41,390 nt of DNA from UBA9676 sp036522155 (GTDB lineage Bacteria; Actinomycetota; Actinomycetes; Streptosporangiales; Streptosporangiaceae): contig DATDGI010000319.1 of assembly GCA_036522155.1 (NCBI GenBank), positions 1 through 41,390 of the forward strand. Reading direction: 5' to 3'. Of the stretch, positions 9,015-18,069 are shown piece by piece. The translations under genes and the position numbers were made by a program. The notes under the pieces are model-generated. The model was given only the letters and a program-made list of their open reading frames with translations. It did not search any database and was not told the origin of the DNA. Every line of letters starts with the position of its first letter. Positions within the stretch are counted from its first letter, which is position 1.

Positions 9015-9015
<1 letters not shown>
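8104..9015 (-). CDS. grpE: Nucleotide exchange factor GrpE with long disordered N-terminus
   Basis: The ATG at 9015 shares one base with the dnaK stop codon (TGATG), so translation is probably coupled. The product is 303 aa, clearly longer than typical GrpE (about 200). Residues about 25-125 are Gly/Ala/Pro-rich low complexity. The conserved part begins with the long dimerisation helix (ADELAERTADLQRMTAEYAN, YRKRVERDR), continues through LANVLAGLLPVLDDIGRARE, and ends with the beta domain (VTEPTCVQILQPGYRVGDRI, LRPARVAVAE). The C-terminus is acidic. It releases ADP from DnaK. The long N-terminal extension is an elaboration whose role is unknown. Confidence 0.96.
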
Positions 9016-10874
<1,859 letters not shown>

Positions 10875-10959
10875 GTTGTCGTCCCTTGAGTGAGTCGGTA
10901 TTCGGAAGTTGAGCGTTGTCGACGCAAGTCTGCCACCGGATGAATCCCTTGGCAACTGA

Positions 10960-10980
10960 CTTGAGTCTATCTGGCTCAAC
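10960..10980 (-). promoter_or_regulatory. HAIR operator (HspR binding site) upstream of dnaK
   Basis: On the plus strand the sequence is CTTGAGT, seven bases, GCTCAAC. The published actinobacterial HAIR consensus is CTTGAGT-N7-ACTCAAG, so one half is perfect and the other matches 5 of 7. It lies about 85 bp before the dnaK ATG, where HspR represses in Streptomyces and mycobacteria. A lone CTTGAGT at 10885-10891 has no second half. The site is in the 181-bp region divergent with the Fe-S protein gene, so HspR could also influence that gene; this is inference. Confidence 0.88.
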
Positions 10981-11055
10981 TTTGGTCTCCGGCCCGGTAT
11001 TCCCTGCCCGGGGCTGCGGCGTACGCTGGCACGGAACATTTCCGAGGAGGTCGGC

Positions 11056-13209
11056 GTGGCCCTGCGCATCATCGTCGGAATCGCGGTCACGGTGGCCGCC
11101 CTGGCCCTGGCCGGGCACCGGCTCTGGTGGCTGTACCGGGTGGCACGGAAGGGCCAGCCCGCCCCCGAGCGGGTCGCCGCCGTCCGCGACCACCCGGGCC
11201 GCGACATCGGCACCCAGGCCACCGAGGTGATCGGCCAGCGCAAGCTGCTCCGCTGGTCGGTGCCGGGCGCCGCGCACGCCGCCACGTTCTGGGGCTTTCT
11301 CGTCCTGCTGCTGACCATCCTGGAGGCCTACGGCGACCTGTTCAGCAAGACCTTCGCCATCCCGGTCATCGGCCACTCGCCGGTCGTCGGGTTCATCGAG
11401 GACCTGTTCGCGGTCGGGGTGCTGGCCGGGATCATCACGTTCGCCGTCATCCGGCTCCGCACCGGCCCCCGGCGCCAGGGCCGTGACTCCCGGTTCGAGG
11501 GCTCCCACACCGGCGCGGCCTGGCTCGTGCTACTGGGGATCTTCCTGGTCATCGCCACCTTGCTGCTCTACCGGGGCGCGCAGATCAACACCGGCGACTT
11601 CCCCTATGCGCACGGCGCCTTCGCCTCGCAGATCGTCGGGCACTGGCTGGCCCCGCTCGGCTCCCCGGCCAACGGCGCGATCGAGACCGCCGGCGTGCTG
11701 GCCCAGATCGCGGTGATCATGGCGTTCCTCGTGTTCGTCACCTACTCCAAGCACCTGCACATCGCCCTGGCCCCGGTCAACGTGCTGTTCTCCCGCCGCC
11801 CGAACGGGCTGGGCGCACTCCAGCCCATGCGCTCGGCCGGCCAGGTGCTCGACTTCGAGGAGGCCGACCCGGACACCGACATTTTCGGCCGCGGCAAGAT
11901 CGAGGACTTCACCTGGAAGGGCCTGCTCGACATGGCCACCTGCACCGAGTGCGGCCGGTGCCAGTCGCAATGCCCGGCCTGGGCGACCGGCAAGCCGCTT
12001 TCGCCCAAGATGCTCATCCTCGATCTCCGGGACCACGCGCTGGCCAAGGCCCCGTACCTGCTCGCCGCCAGCGACGAGGCGAGGCAGGCACTGCCGGACA
12101 AGATCAAGCGGGAAGCCGAGCGCCCGCTGGTCGGCGACGCCACGGCCAACGGCGTGATCGACCCGGACGTGCTCTGGTCGTGCACCAACTGCGGCGCCTG
12201 CGTGGCCGAATGCCCGGTCGACATCGAGCACATCGACCACATCTCGGACCTGCGCCGGCACCAGGTGCTGATCGAGTCGGCCTTCCCGGTGGAGGCCGCC
12301 GGGATGCTGAGGAACCTGGAGAACAAGGGCGACCCATGGGGCATGGGCGAGGCCCGGCGGGCGGACTGGATCACCGAGCTGGACTTCGAGGTCACGGTGG
12401 CCGGCGGGAAGCTCCCTGACGACGTGGAGTACCTGTTCTGGGTCGGCTGCGCGGGCGCGCTGGAAGACCGGGCCAAGAAAACGACCAAGGCCATCGCCAC
12501 CCTGCTGCACCAGGCGGGTGTCAAGTTCGCGGTGCTCGGCCCGGCCGAGACCTGCACCGGCGACCCGGCCCGCCGGATCGGTAACGAGTTCGTGTTCTCC
12601 ATGCTCGCCCAGCAGAACATCGAGACGCTCAACGAAGCTGCCCCCCGGACCATCGTCGCCAGCTGCCCGCACTGCTTCAACGCCCTGGCCAACGAATATC
12701 CCCAGCTCGGCGGGAACTACCAGGTCATCCACCACACCCAGCTGCTGTCCCGGCTGGTCGCCGAGGGGAAGCTGACCCCGGTCACGCCGGTCGAAGAGAA
12801 GATCACCTACCACGACCCGTGCTTCCTGGGCCGGCACAACCAGCTGTACTCCCCGCCACGGGAGATCATGGCCCAGGTGCCCGGGGTCCAGCCGCAGGAG
12901 ATGCACCGCTGCCGGGAACGCAGCTTCTGCTGCGGAGCGGGCGGCGCCCGGATGTGGATGGAAGAGCGGATCGGCAAGCGGATCAATACCGAGCGGATCG
13001 ACGAGGCGCTCGGCACCGGCCCGGACACCATCTCCACCGCCTGCCCGTACTGCCTGGTCATGCTGGGTGACGCGGTCAGCGCCAAGAAGGCGGCCGGTGA
13101 GGCGGCCGAGTCGCTGGAAGTCGTGGACGTGGCCCAGTTGCTGGCCCGCTCGGTGGCAACGCCCGCCGAGGCGCCCGGTACCGGTGCGCCGCCCGCCGCC
13201 GGCGGCTGA
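11056..13209 (+). CDS. Membrane-anchored (Fe-S)-binding reductase, heterodisulfide-reductase-like (CCG domain)
   Basis: The GTG at 11056 is preceded by GAGGAGG at 11044-11050. The product is 717 aa. The N-terminal third (about 1-245) has several hydrophobic helices, like a nitrate-reductase-gamma/HdrE membrane module. Two 4Fe-4S motifs follow: CTECGRCQSQCP (Cys296/299/302/306) and CTNCGACVAECP (Cys376/379/382/386). The C-terminal half carries two CCG-type cysteine-rich domains, including CPHCFNALANEYP, YHDPCFLGRHN, SFCCGAGGARMWMEE and STACPYCLVM. This architecture matches actinobacterial proteins such as M. tuberculosis Rv0338c. It probably moves electrons between a membrane quinone pool and a cytoplasmic dithiol or flavoprotein; the partner is not evident here. 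The Ala/Pro-rich tail is probably flexible. Confidence 0.92.
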   Translation: MALRIIVGIAVTVAALALAGHRLWWLYRVARKGQPAPERVAAVRDHPGRDIGTQATEVIGQRKLLRWSVPGAAHAATFWGFLVLLLTILEAYGDLFSKTFAIPVIGHSPVVGFIEDLFAVGVLAGIITFAVIRLRTGPRRQGRDSRFEGSHTGAAWLVLLGIFLVIATLLLYRGAQINTGDFPYAHGAFASQIVGHWLAPLGSPANGAIETAGVLAQIAVIMAFLVFVTYSKHLHIALAPVNVLFSRRPNGLGALQPMRSAGQVLDFEEADPDTDIFGRGKIEDFTWKGLLDMATCTECGRCQSQCPAWATGKPLSPKMLILDLRDHALAKAPYLLAASDEARQALPDKIKREAERPLVGDATANGVIDPDVLWSCTNCGACVAECPVDIEHIDHISDLRRHQVLIESAFPVEAAGMLRNLENKGDPWGMGEARRADWITELDFEVTVAGGKLPDDVEYLFWVGCAGALEDRAKKTTKAIATLLHQAGVKFAVLGPAETCTGDPARRIGNEFVFSMLAQQNIETLNEAAPRTIVASCPHCFNALANEYPQLGGNYQVIHHTQLLSRLVAEGKLTPVTPVEEKITYHDPCFLGRHNQLYSPPREIMAQVPGVQPQEMHRCRERSFCCGAGGARMWMEERIGKRINTERIDEALGTGPDTISTACPYCLVMLGDAVSAKKAAGEAAESLEVVDVAQLLARSVATPAEAPGTGAPPAAGG

Positions 13210-13216
13210 CCGCGAG

Positions 13217-13882
13217 ATGGAGAGCGGCCGGGCGGAGGCGTTCAGCGACGGCGTGTTCGCGATCGCGATCACGCTGCTCATCCTCAGCCTGCGGCTGCCC
13301 GGCCCCCGGCCCGGCTGCACCACGCTGACCTGCCAGCTGCTGCAGGCCTGGCCCCAGTACTTCGCCTACGTGGTCAGCTTCCTGACCATCGGCATCATGT
13401 GGATGAACCACCACACGATCTTCGGGCACGTCACCCGGGTCGACCGGCCGCTGCTGGTCCTCAACCTCCTGCTGCTCATGGGCGTGGTCGCGATACCGTT
13501 CCCGACCGCGCTGGTCGCCGAGCACCTGCGTGACAGCGGCGGGACCGCGGCCACCGTGACCTACGGCCTGGTCATGATCGCCATCTCGGCCGGGTTCGCC
13601 GGCATCTGGGTCTACGTGGTCACCCACACGGCCGCGCTCGGCGCGGCCGTGCCGGAGGGCGCGCTGCGCCAGTCGGTGCCCGGCTTCGTCCTGGGCGGCG
13701 CGGTCTACGTGGGCGGGACCCTGATCGCGGCGTTCCTGTCAGCCATCGCCGGGCTGGTCATCTTCGGCCTGCTGGGCGTCTACTACCTGTTCGAGCACCT
13801 GCCCGACCCCACGAACGGAGCGGGTGTGGCGGGCACCACGGGCACGGCCGGGCCCGGGCAGCCCGGCGGGCCCCCGCGGTGA
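13217..13882 (+). CDS. TMEM175-like (DUF1211) potassium channel family protein
   Basis: The product is 221 aa from ATG 13217, only 7 bp after the Fe-S protein stop, so co-transcription is likely. RAEAFSDGVFAIAITLLIL is the first helix of the TMEM175 family, carrying the FSD motif. MWMNHHTIFGHV and four or five more hydrophobic segments follow (VLNLLLLMGVVAIPFP; TYGLVMIAISAGFAGIWVY; GFVLGGAVYVGGTLIAAF; IAGLVIFGLLGVYYLFEHL). Bacterial members are about 200-residue six-helix subunits that form K+ channels. The last 25 residues are Gly/Pro/Thr-rich and probably unstructured. Why it should pair with a redox enzyme is unclear. Confidence 0.85.
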   Translation: MESGRAEAFSDGVFAIAITLLILSLRLPGPRPGCTTLTCQLLQAWPQYFAYVVSFLTIGIMWMNHHTIFGHVTRVDRPLLVLNLLLLMGVVAIPFPTALVAEHLRDSGGTAATVTYGLVMIAISAGFAGIWVYVVTHTAALGAAVPEGALRQSVPGFVLGGAVYVGGTLIAAFLSAIAGLVIFGLLGVYYLFEHLPDPTNGAGVAGTTGTAGPGQPGGPPR

Positions 13883-13911
13883 CGGCCACCACGGGGGCCC
13901 TGGGCCGGAAC

Positions 13912-13936
13912 GGGCCGCCTGAGCTAACCGCGGCCC
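13912..13936. terminator. Stem-loop between convergent genes
   Basis: GGGCCGC (13912-13918) pairs with GCGGCCC (13930-13936) around an 11-nt loop, in the 61-bp gap between the stops of the TMEM175-like gene and the secreted lectin-domain gene. It has no T-tract, as is common for GC-rich actinobacterial terminators. It could serve both directions. Confidence 0.55.
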
Positions 13937-13943
13937 GCTCCCG

Positions 13944-15584
13944 TTAGGGCCTGGCGGTGGGCAGCGACCAGATCTGGTTCGCCGCTCCCGTGCAGACATC
14001 GAGCGTGACCTGGGTGCCGTTGGTGGTCGAGCTGCCCGGGTCGGTCAGGCAGAGGCCGTGGTCGCCCACGTACTCGCCATCGGTCATGTGCGTCCACATC
14101 TGGTTCGCGCCGCCGTTGCAGCTGTAGAGGATCAGCGCGGTGCCGGCGCCGCCGTAGCGCGGGTCGTCCAGGCACTTGCCGACCACCTTCAGCGTGTTGC
14201 CGGCGTAGGTCCACTGCTGGGCCGCGGAGCCGTTGCATGTGTAGATGTCGATCTTGTTGTGGTTGAGCGTGCTGGACTTGAAGTCGTCCAGGCACTTGCC
14301 CAGCGAGCTGGTGATCGCGCCGCCACCGGAGTTGATAGCCCAGGTGAACGAGGCGTTCCCGGTCGCGCCGGTGGTGTCGGCCGCGGTGACGGTCACGTTG
14401 GACGTGCCGTTCCCGGTCGGGGTGCCGGAGATCCGCCCGCTGGTGGCGTTGATCTTCAGGCCGGCCGGCAGGCCGGTGGCGCTCCAGCTGAGCGTGTTGC
14501 CGCCGCTGGAGTTGCCCATCATCTGCAGCTTGGTGAAGACACCGGCGGTGCTGGTCTGGTTACCCGGGTTGGTGACGGTCACCGTGTCCGCGGACGACGA
14601 CCGGACGCAGCCGGTGCCGGTGCTGGTGAAGGCCGAGTTGCTGTACAGCGGCTGGACCGCGTAGCTGCCGGTGGACAGGGCCAGCACGCCCAGGTTCATC
14701 CAGGCGCACTTGTCGCCGATCTCGCCGCCGCTGGAGTCGGCGGAATCCCACCAGCCGGTCACCGGGAACGGGTCGGTGATGGTCTCGGCGTACTCGTGAC
14801 CACCGACGATCGAGAACCCGTCCCACTGGTTCTGCACGAGGTTCTCACCGCACCCGGATCCGCTGTCGAGGACGTACGGCAGGTTGGTGAAGGGCACGTT
14901 GGTGTTGTTCGAGGCCGCGTGCCACGCGCAGTAGTAGCCGCTGCCGCCGTTGCAGCCGGGCGCGTAGAACCCCTGCGGGCAGGTGCCGGACTGGGTGGCG
15001 ATGACGATCTGGGAGTTCTTGAGGTCGGTGATGCCGATGAAGCTGGCGAACGCCTCCGCCTCGGCGGACAGCTGGTTCTGGTCGACGCCGGTCGGCGGGG
15101 TGCTGCTGTCCTGCCAGGTTCCGACCAGGACCGACCCGGTGAAGGTGGGGAACCCGGAGCCGTCACCGTACTGGGACGTGATCGTGGACCAGTCGTCGTC
15201 CGGCCCGACTCCCAGGCCCCCGTAGAAGCCCTGCATGTAGTTGGCGCTGGCCGTCTGGCTGGCGTCGCTGGACCAGTTCGGTCCCCACAGCAGCAGGTAG
15301 ACCTGTGGGTTGTGCTGTACCGACCCGCCGTTGTAGACCAGCGGGCAGTTGGGCTCGCTACAGCTGGGGCCGAGTTTGTGCATCGCCGGATGCTTGCCCC
15401 GTGCATATACGATACCGGCGATTTTCCCGGCCCTGGCGTGCGGCAGCGCCTTTTCATAAGCGCTGTGCAGATTTATTACCTTGATCGGAGGCGCATTCTT
15501 GACGGTTTGCGCCTGTGCGCCGGCGGCCAGCCCTAGCAGGCACGCTGCGATGGCTGTCGCCCCAACGATGACACGTTTGAGCAT
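13944..15584 (-). CDS. Secreted protein: EXORDIUM/metalloprotease-like core, Ig-like domain, C-terminal ricin-B lectin
   Basis: The ATG at 15584 follows AAGGGG. The product is 546 aa. MLKRVIVGATAIAACLLGLA ending in AGAQA is a Sec signal peptide with an AxA cleavage site. The core (about 30-330) contains a VYLLLWGPNW strand, Cys pairs, and GGHEYAETITDPFPVTGWWD (His263, Glu264, Glu267) followed by GGEIGDKCAW. The HExxE...TDP...GW pattern resembles EXORDIUM/PHI-1-like proteins and zinc peptidase sites. Residues about 335-415 form a putative Ig domain (LPAGLKINATSGRISGTPTG). The C-terminus (about 420-546) is a ricin-type beta-trefoil with three QxW-type repeats: QQWTY, NQMWTH and NQIWSL. Carbohydrate binding outside the cell is likely; peptidase activity is only a hypothesis. 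Codon bias is milder than in neighbours. Confidence 0.85.
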   Translation of the reverse strand: MLKRVIVGATAIAACLLGLAAGAQAQTVKNAPPIKVINLHSAYEKALPHARAGKIAGIVYARGKHPAMHKLGPSCSEPNCPLVYNGGSVQHNPQVYLLLWGPNWSSDASQTASANYMQGFYGGLGVGPDDDWSTITSQYGDGSGFPTFTGSVLVGTWQDSSTPPTGVDQNQLSAEAEAFASFIGITDLKNSQIVIATQSGTCPQGFYAPGCNGGSGYYCAWHAASNNTNVPFTNLPYVLDSGSGCGENLVQNQWDGFSIVGGHEYAETITDPFPVTGWWDSADSSGGEIGDKCAWMNLGVLALSTGSYAVQPLYSNSAFTSTGTGCVRSSSADTVTVTNPGNQTSTAGVFTKLQMMGNSSGGNTLSWSATGLPAGLKINATSGRISGTPTGNGTSNVTVTAADTTGATGNASFTWAINSGGGAITSSLGKCLDDFKSSTLNHNKIDIYTCNGSAAQQWTYAGNTLKVVGKCLDDPRYGGAGTALILYSCNGGANQMWTHMTDGEYVGDHGLCLTDPGSSTTNGTQVTLDVCTGAANQIWSLPTARP

Positions 15585-15608
15585 AATTACCCCTTGTACA
15601 TAGAAACG

Positions 15609-15632
15609 GGTGCCTGGCTTTTACCGGGCACC
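15609..15632 (-). other. Stem-loop in the leader of the secreted-protein gene
   Basis: GGTGCC (15609-15614) and GGCACC (15627-15632) are complementary, with two inner G-C pairs across one position that is T-G on the plus strand and C-A on the minus strand, around the loop CTTTTA. It lies between the predicted promoter and the start codon. It may be a leader hairpin or the terminator of the kinase-regulator operon, whose stop is at 15751. Confidence 0.4.
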
Positions 15633-15649
15633 AGCGGGGGGGCGAATTG

Positions 15650-15678
15650 ATGCTAGGGCCATTAATGGCTGCACGCAA
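15650..15678 (-). promoter_or_regulatory. Predicted promoter with 12-bp palindrome in its spacer
   Basis: Read leftwards, TTGCGT (15678-15673) is followed by exactly 17 bp and TAGCAT (15655-15650), a plausible housekeeping -35/-10 pair. The spacer contains the perfect palindrome GCCATTAATGGC (15658-15669), placed where a bound dimer would block RNA polymerase. Transcription would start near 15643 and give a leader of about 60 nt ahead of the secreted lectin-domain gene. The rest of the 166-bp gap holds nothing else I can name. Confidence 0.6.
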
Positions 15679-15750
15679 CGAAGATGTGGCCGGGTGTCGC
15701 GGTCAATCTCCGATTTCAGCGATAGATTCTGCCGTTTCCTGCGCCGTTTT

Positions 15751-17187
15751 TTACGCTCGCGCGGGCGGGTCAGGTGCGGTGCTGGGCAGCCAGACCCGCA
15801 CCCGTGTGCCCTTGCCGGGCCACGATTCCAGGGTGGCCTGGCCGCCGTGAGCCAGGGCGATCGCCTGCACGATGGCCAGCCCCAGCCCACTGCCACCGCC
15901 ACCAGAGCCATTCAGCCCGGCCGGGTCCGGCCGTTCCCCCCGGTAGAAACGGTCGAAGGCGCGGGCCGCGTCGGCGGCCGCCATGCCCGGGCCAGCATCG
16001 GCCACCTCCAGCACCACCCCGCCCCGGACCGCGGCCAGCCGGACGGCCACCGGCGTCCGGGCGGGCGTGTGCTCGCGGACGTTGGCCAGCAGGTTGGCCA
16101 GCACCTGGCGGATCCTGGCCTCGTCCACCATCGCGATAAGACCGGCCGGTGCCTCCGCCTGCACCGGCCGCTCCGGCTCGACCGCGCGGGCGTCGGCGGC
16201 CGCGTCCCGCACCACCGCCGACAGGTCCGCCTCGGCCAGGTCCAGCGAGGTGGGACGGTCCAGCCGGGCCAGTTCCAGCAGTTCAGCCACGAGGGTGCTC
16301 ATCCGCTCTGATTCCTGCTCGATCCGGCGCATCGCGTCCGGCAGCTGGTCCGGCCCGAGCGCCCCCTGCCGGTAGAGCTCGGCATAGCCGCGGATGGTGG
16401 TCAGCGGGGTCCGCAGCTCGTGCGAGGCGTCGGCGGCGAACTGGCGTACCTTCTGCTCGGACTGCAGCCGGGCACCGAACGCGTACTGGATCCGGTCGAG
16501 CATGGTGTTGATGGCCCAGCCCAGCCGGCCGACCTCGGTGTGCTCGTCCGCCTCCGGCATCCGGGCGGTGAGATCTCCCCGGCTGGTGATCCGGTGGGCG
16601 GTGCTGGCCATGTCGCCGAGCGGCGCCAGCCCCCGGCCGATCAGCCAGCGGCCGCCGATGGCCAGCAGCAGGATCAGCGCCCCGCCGGTGATCAGCTCGG
16701 CCACCACCACCCCGCCTACGTAGTTGGTCAGCGAGCTGACCGGCCGGGCGACCACGACCAGGACCAGGCCGCGGGCGACCCCGCTGAGGCCGAGCTGGCG
16801 GGCGGCGGCCGGCCGCTCGACCGCCCGCACCTTGGTGCCGTCGGCGAGGGTCAGCGAAAACGGCTGGTGGGCGTAGTCCGTGATGAGCTGGGTGCGGCTC
16901 ATCTGGCCCAGCACCTGCTGGAACTCGGTGCCCTTGGGCCCGGGGGTGAGCAGCACGACCTGCCCCGTGCGCGAGACCACGGCGGCCAGGTAGCCGCCGG
17001 TGTTGCCGGCCAGGGCCTGCGGGCTCCGGCTGGCCGCGGCCACCAGATCGACATTGAACTGGCTGCTCAGCCGGCTGCTCAGCACCACAGTGGTGACCGC
17101 GCCCATGATCAGCAGGAAGACCGCGGTCACGGCGATGAGCAGGACCAGCAGGCGGGCACGAAGCGACAGCCGCCCGGATCCGCTCAT
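15751..17187 (-). CDS. Two-component sensor histidine kinase (HAMP, HisKA, HATPase)
   Basis: The product is 478 aa. A first membrane helix (about 11-36, LLVLLIAVTAVFLLIMGAV) and a second (about 155-180, VVVAELITGGALILLLAIGG) enclose an extracytoplasmic sensor region of about 115 residues. A HAMP linker follows (RGLAPLGDMASTAHRITSRG). The phosphoacceptor H-box is FAADASHELRTPLTTIRGYA with His256. The ATP-binding part has the N-box VLANLLANVREHTPA, G1 VADAGPGM and G2 GSGLGLAIVQAIALAHGG. The start ATG overlaps the regulator stop by 4 bp (ATGA), so the pair is translationally coupled. The signal is unknown. The target may include the neighbouring secreted-protein or membrane-protein genes; this is inference from adjacency. 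Confidence 0.95.
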   Translation of the reverse strand: MSGSGRLSLRARLLVLLIAVTAVFLLIMGAVTTVVLSSRLSSQFNVDLVAAASRSPQALAGNTGGYLAAVVSRTGQVVLLTPGPKGTEFQQVLGQMSRTQLITDYAHQPFSLTLADGTKVRAVERPAAARQLGLSGVARGLVLVVVARPVSSLTNYVGGVVVAELITGGALILLLAIGGRWLIGRGLAPLGDMASTAHRITSRGDLTARMPEADEHTEVGRLGWAINTMLDRIQYAFGARLQSEQKVRQFAADASHELRTPLTTIRGYAELYRQGALGPDQLPDAMRRIEQESERMSTLVAELLELARLDRPTSLDLAEADLSAVVRDAAADARAVEPERPVQAEAPAGLIAMVDEARIRQVLANLLANVREHTPARTPVAVRLAAVRGGVVLEVADAGPGMAAADAARAFDRFYRGERPDPAGLNGSGGGGSGLGLAIVQAIALAHGGQATLESWPGKGTRVRVWLPSTAPDPPARA

Positions 17188-17909
17188 CCGCCCGTACCGT
17201 CAGCCCGCAGGGTGTAGCCCACCCCGCGCTGAGTGTGGATCAGCGGCGGGCCGAGCGGGTCGAGCTTGCGGCGCAGGTAGCTGACGTAGGTTTCCACGAT
17301 CTGGGACTGGCCCGCATAGTCCCAGCCCCACACGCTCTCCAGCAGCTGGCCGCGGGAGAGCACCCGCCCCTGGTGGCGGAGCAGGTAGGCGAGCAGCCGG
17401 AACTCGGTGGGCGAGAGTTCCACCGGAATCCCGGCCCGGTGCACGGTCCAGCGGGTTTCGTCCAGTTCCAGGTCGCCGGCCCGGAGGATGTCCTCGTCCC
17501 GGCCGTCCTCGCTGCCGCCGGGCCGCGCGGCCCGGCGCAGCACGGCCCGGACCCGGGCGACCAGCGCTTCCACCGAGAACGGCTTGGTGACGTAGTCGTC
17601 GCCGCCGATGGCCAGGCCGGTGACGGTGTCGGAGGAGGTGTCCCGGGCGGTCAGGAAGATCACCGGCACCTCGTTGCCCATGGCCCGCAGCCGCCGGCAC
17701 ACCTCGAACCCATCGAGGTCGGGCAGCACCACGTCGAGCACGACCAGATCCGGCCGCGCCTTCTCCACCTGCCGGAGCGCGTCCGTGCCGGTGGCCGCGG
17801 TGGTCACCGCGCAGCCGTGGAACTTCAGCGCGACCTGGACCAGCTCGCGGATGTTCGGCTCGTCGTCGACGACGAGCACCTGTGGGATCCGGTCGTTATC
17901 GGTCATCAT
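17184..17909 (-). CDS. OmpR/PhoB-type response regulator
   Basis: I place the start at the tandem ATGs 17909/17906 (MMTDNDRIPQVLVVDDEPNI), which gives the usual short lead before the receiver domain; an in-frame ATG at 17960 would add 17 atypical residues. The product is about 241 aa. The receiver has the acidic pair in VVDDE, phospho-acceptor Asp59 (VVLDVVLPDLDGFEV), Thr in VIFLTARDTSS, and Lys in GGDDYVTKPFSVEALVAR. A winged-helix DNA-binding domain follows (ELSPTEFRLLAYLLRHQGRV, GQSQIVETYVSYLRRKLD, IHTQRGVGYTLR). The GGDDYVTKPFS segment resembles PhoP/TrcR-like regulators of actinobacteria. It forms an operon with the downstream kinase. DNA targets cannot be told from sequence. Confidence 0.95.
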   Translation of the reverse strand: MMTDNDRIPQVLVVDDEPNIRELVQVALKFHGCAVTTAATGTDALRQVEKARPDLVVLDVVLPDLDGFEVCRRLRAMGNEVPVIFLTARDTSSDTVTGLAIGGDDYVTKPFSVEALVARVRAVLRRAARPGGSEDGRDEDILRAGDLELDETRWTVHRAGIPVELSPTEFRLLAYLLRHQGRVLSRGQLLESVWGWDYAGQSQIVETYVSYLRRKLDPLGPPLIHTQRGVGYTLRADGTGG

Positions 17910-17984
17910 CCAGGGCGCATTCTGCGGCGTCGCCCGGCCGGGCAGTCCACCGCCGATCATGCCGAACGGTGGCTGCCCACGCTA

Positions 17985-18016
17985 CCGCCTCCCGCGGCTG
18001 GGGCCGCGGGAGGCGG
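17985..18016 (-). terminator. Strong 14-bp hairpin, putative terminator
   Basis: CCGCCTCCCGCGGC (17985-17998) pairs perfectly with GCCGCGGGAGGCGG (18003-18016) around a 4-nt loop (TGGG). It lies about 55 nt after the stop of the leftward gene at 18070 and upstream of the response regulator. It lacks a T-tract, as expected for high-GC terminators. Confidence 0.75.
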
Positions 18017-18020
18017 GCGA

Positions 18021-18046
18021 CGGGGCCGGGTGGCAGCCCGGCCCCG
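18021..18046 (-). terminator. Second tandem hairpin
   Basis: CGGGGCCGGG (18021-18030) and CCCGGCCCCG (18037-18046) form a 10-bp perfect stem with the 6-nt loop TGGCAG, only 4 bp from the hairpin at 17985-18016. Leftward transcripts from the gene at 18070 meet this one first. Together they look like a tandem terminator separating that gene from the two-component operon. Confidence 0.7.
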
Positions 18047-18069
18047 AGCCGGGCCCCGTGGGGCGTGGG

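Noticed and set aside
10885..10905. Second HAIR-like site near the dnaK start
   Set aside because: CTTGAGT is present but the expected other half reads TATTCGG, which does not match ACTCAAG; treated as a lone half-site.
11530..13323. 597-codon minus-strand frame opposite the Fe-S protein
   Set aside because: The plus-strand product has eight cluster cysteines in two exact motifs and a perfect ribosome binding site; the antisense frame has no features.
13944..15760. Genomic island around the secreted lectin-domain gene
   Set aside because: Milder codon bias alone is not enough: no integrase, tRNA end, flanking repeats or transposase are visible.
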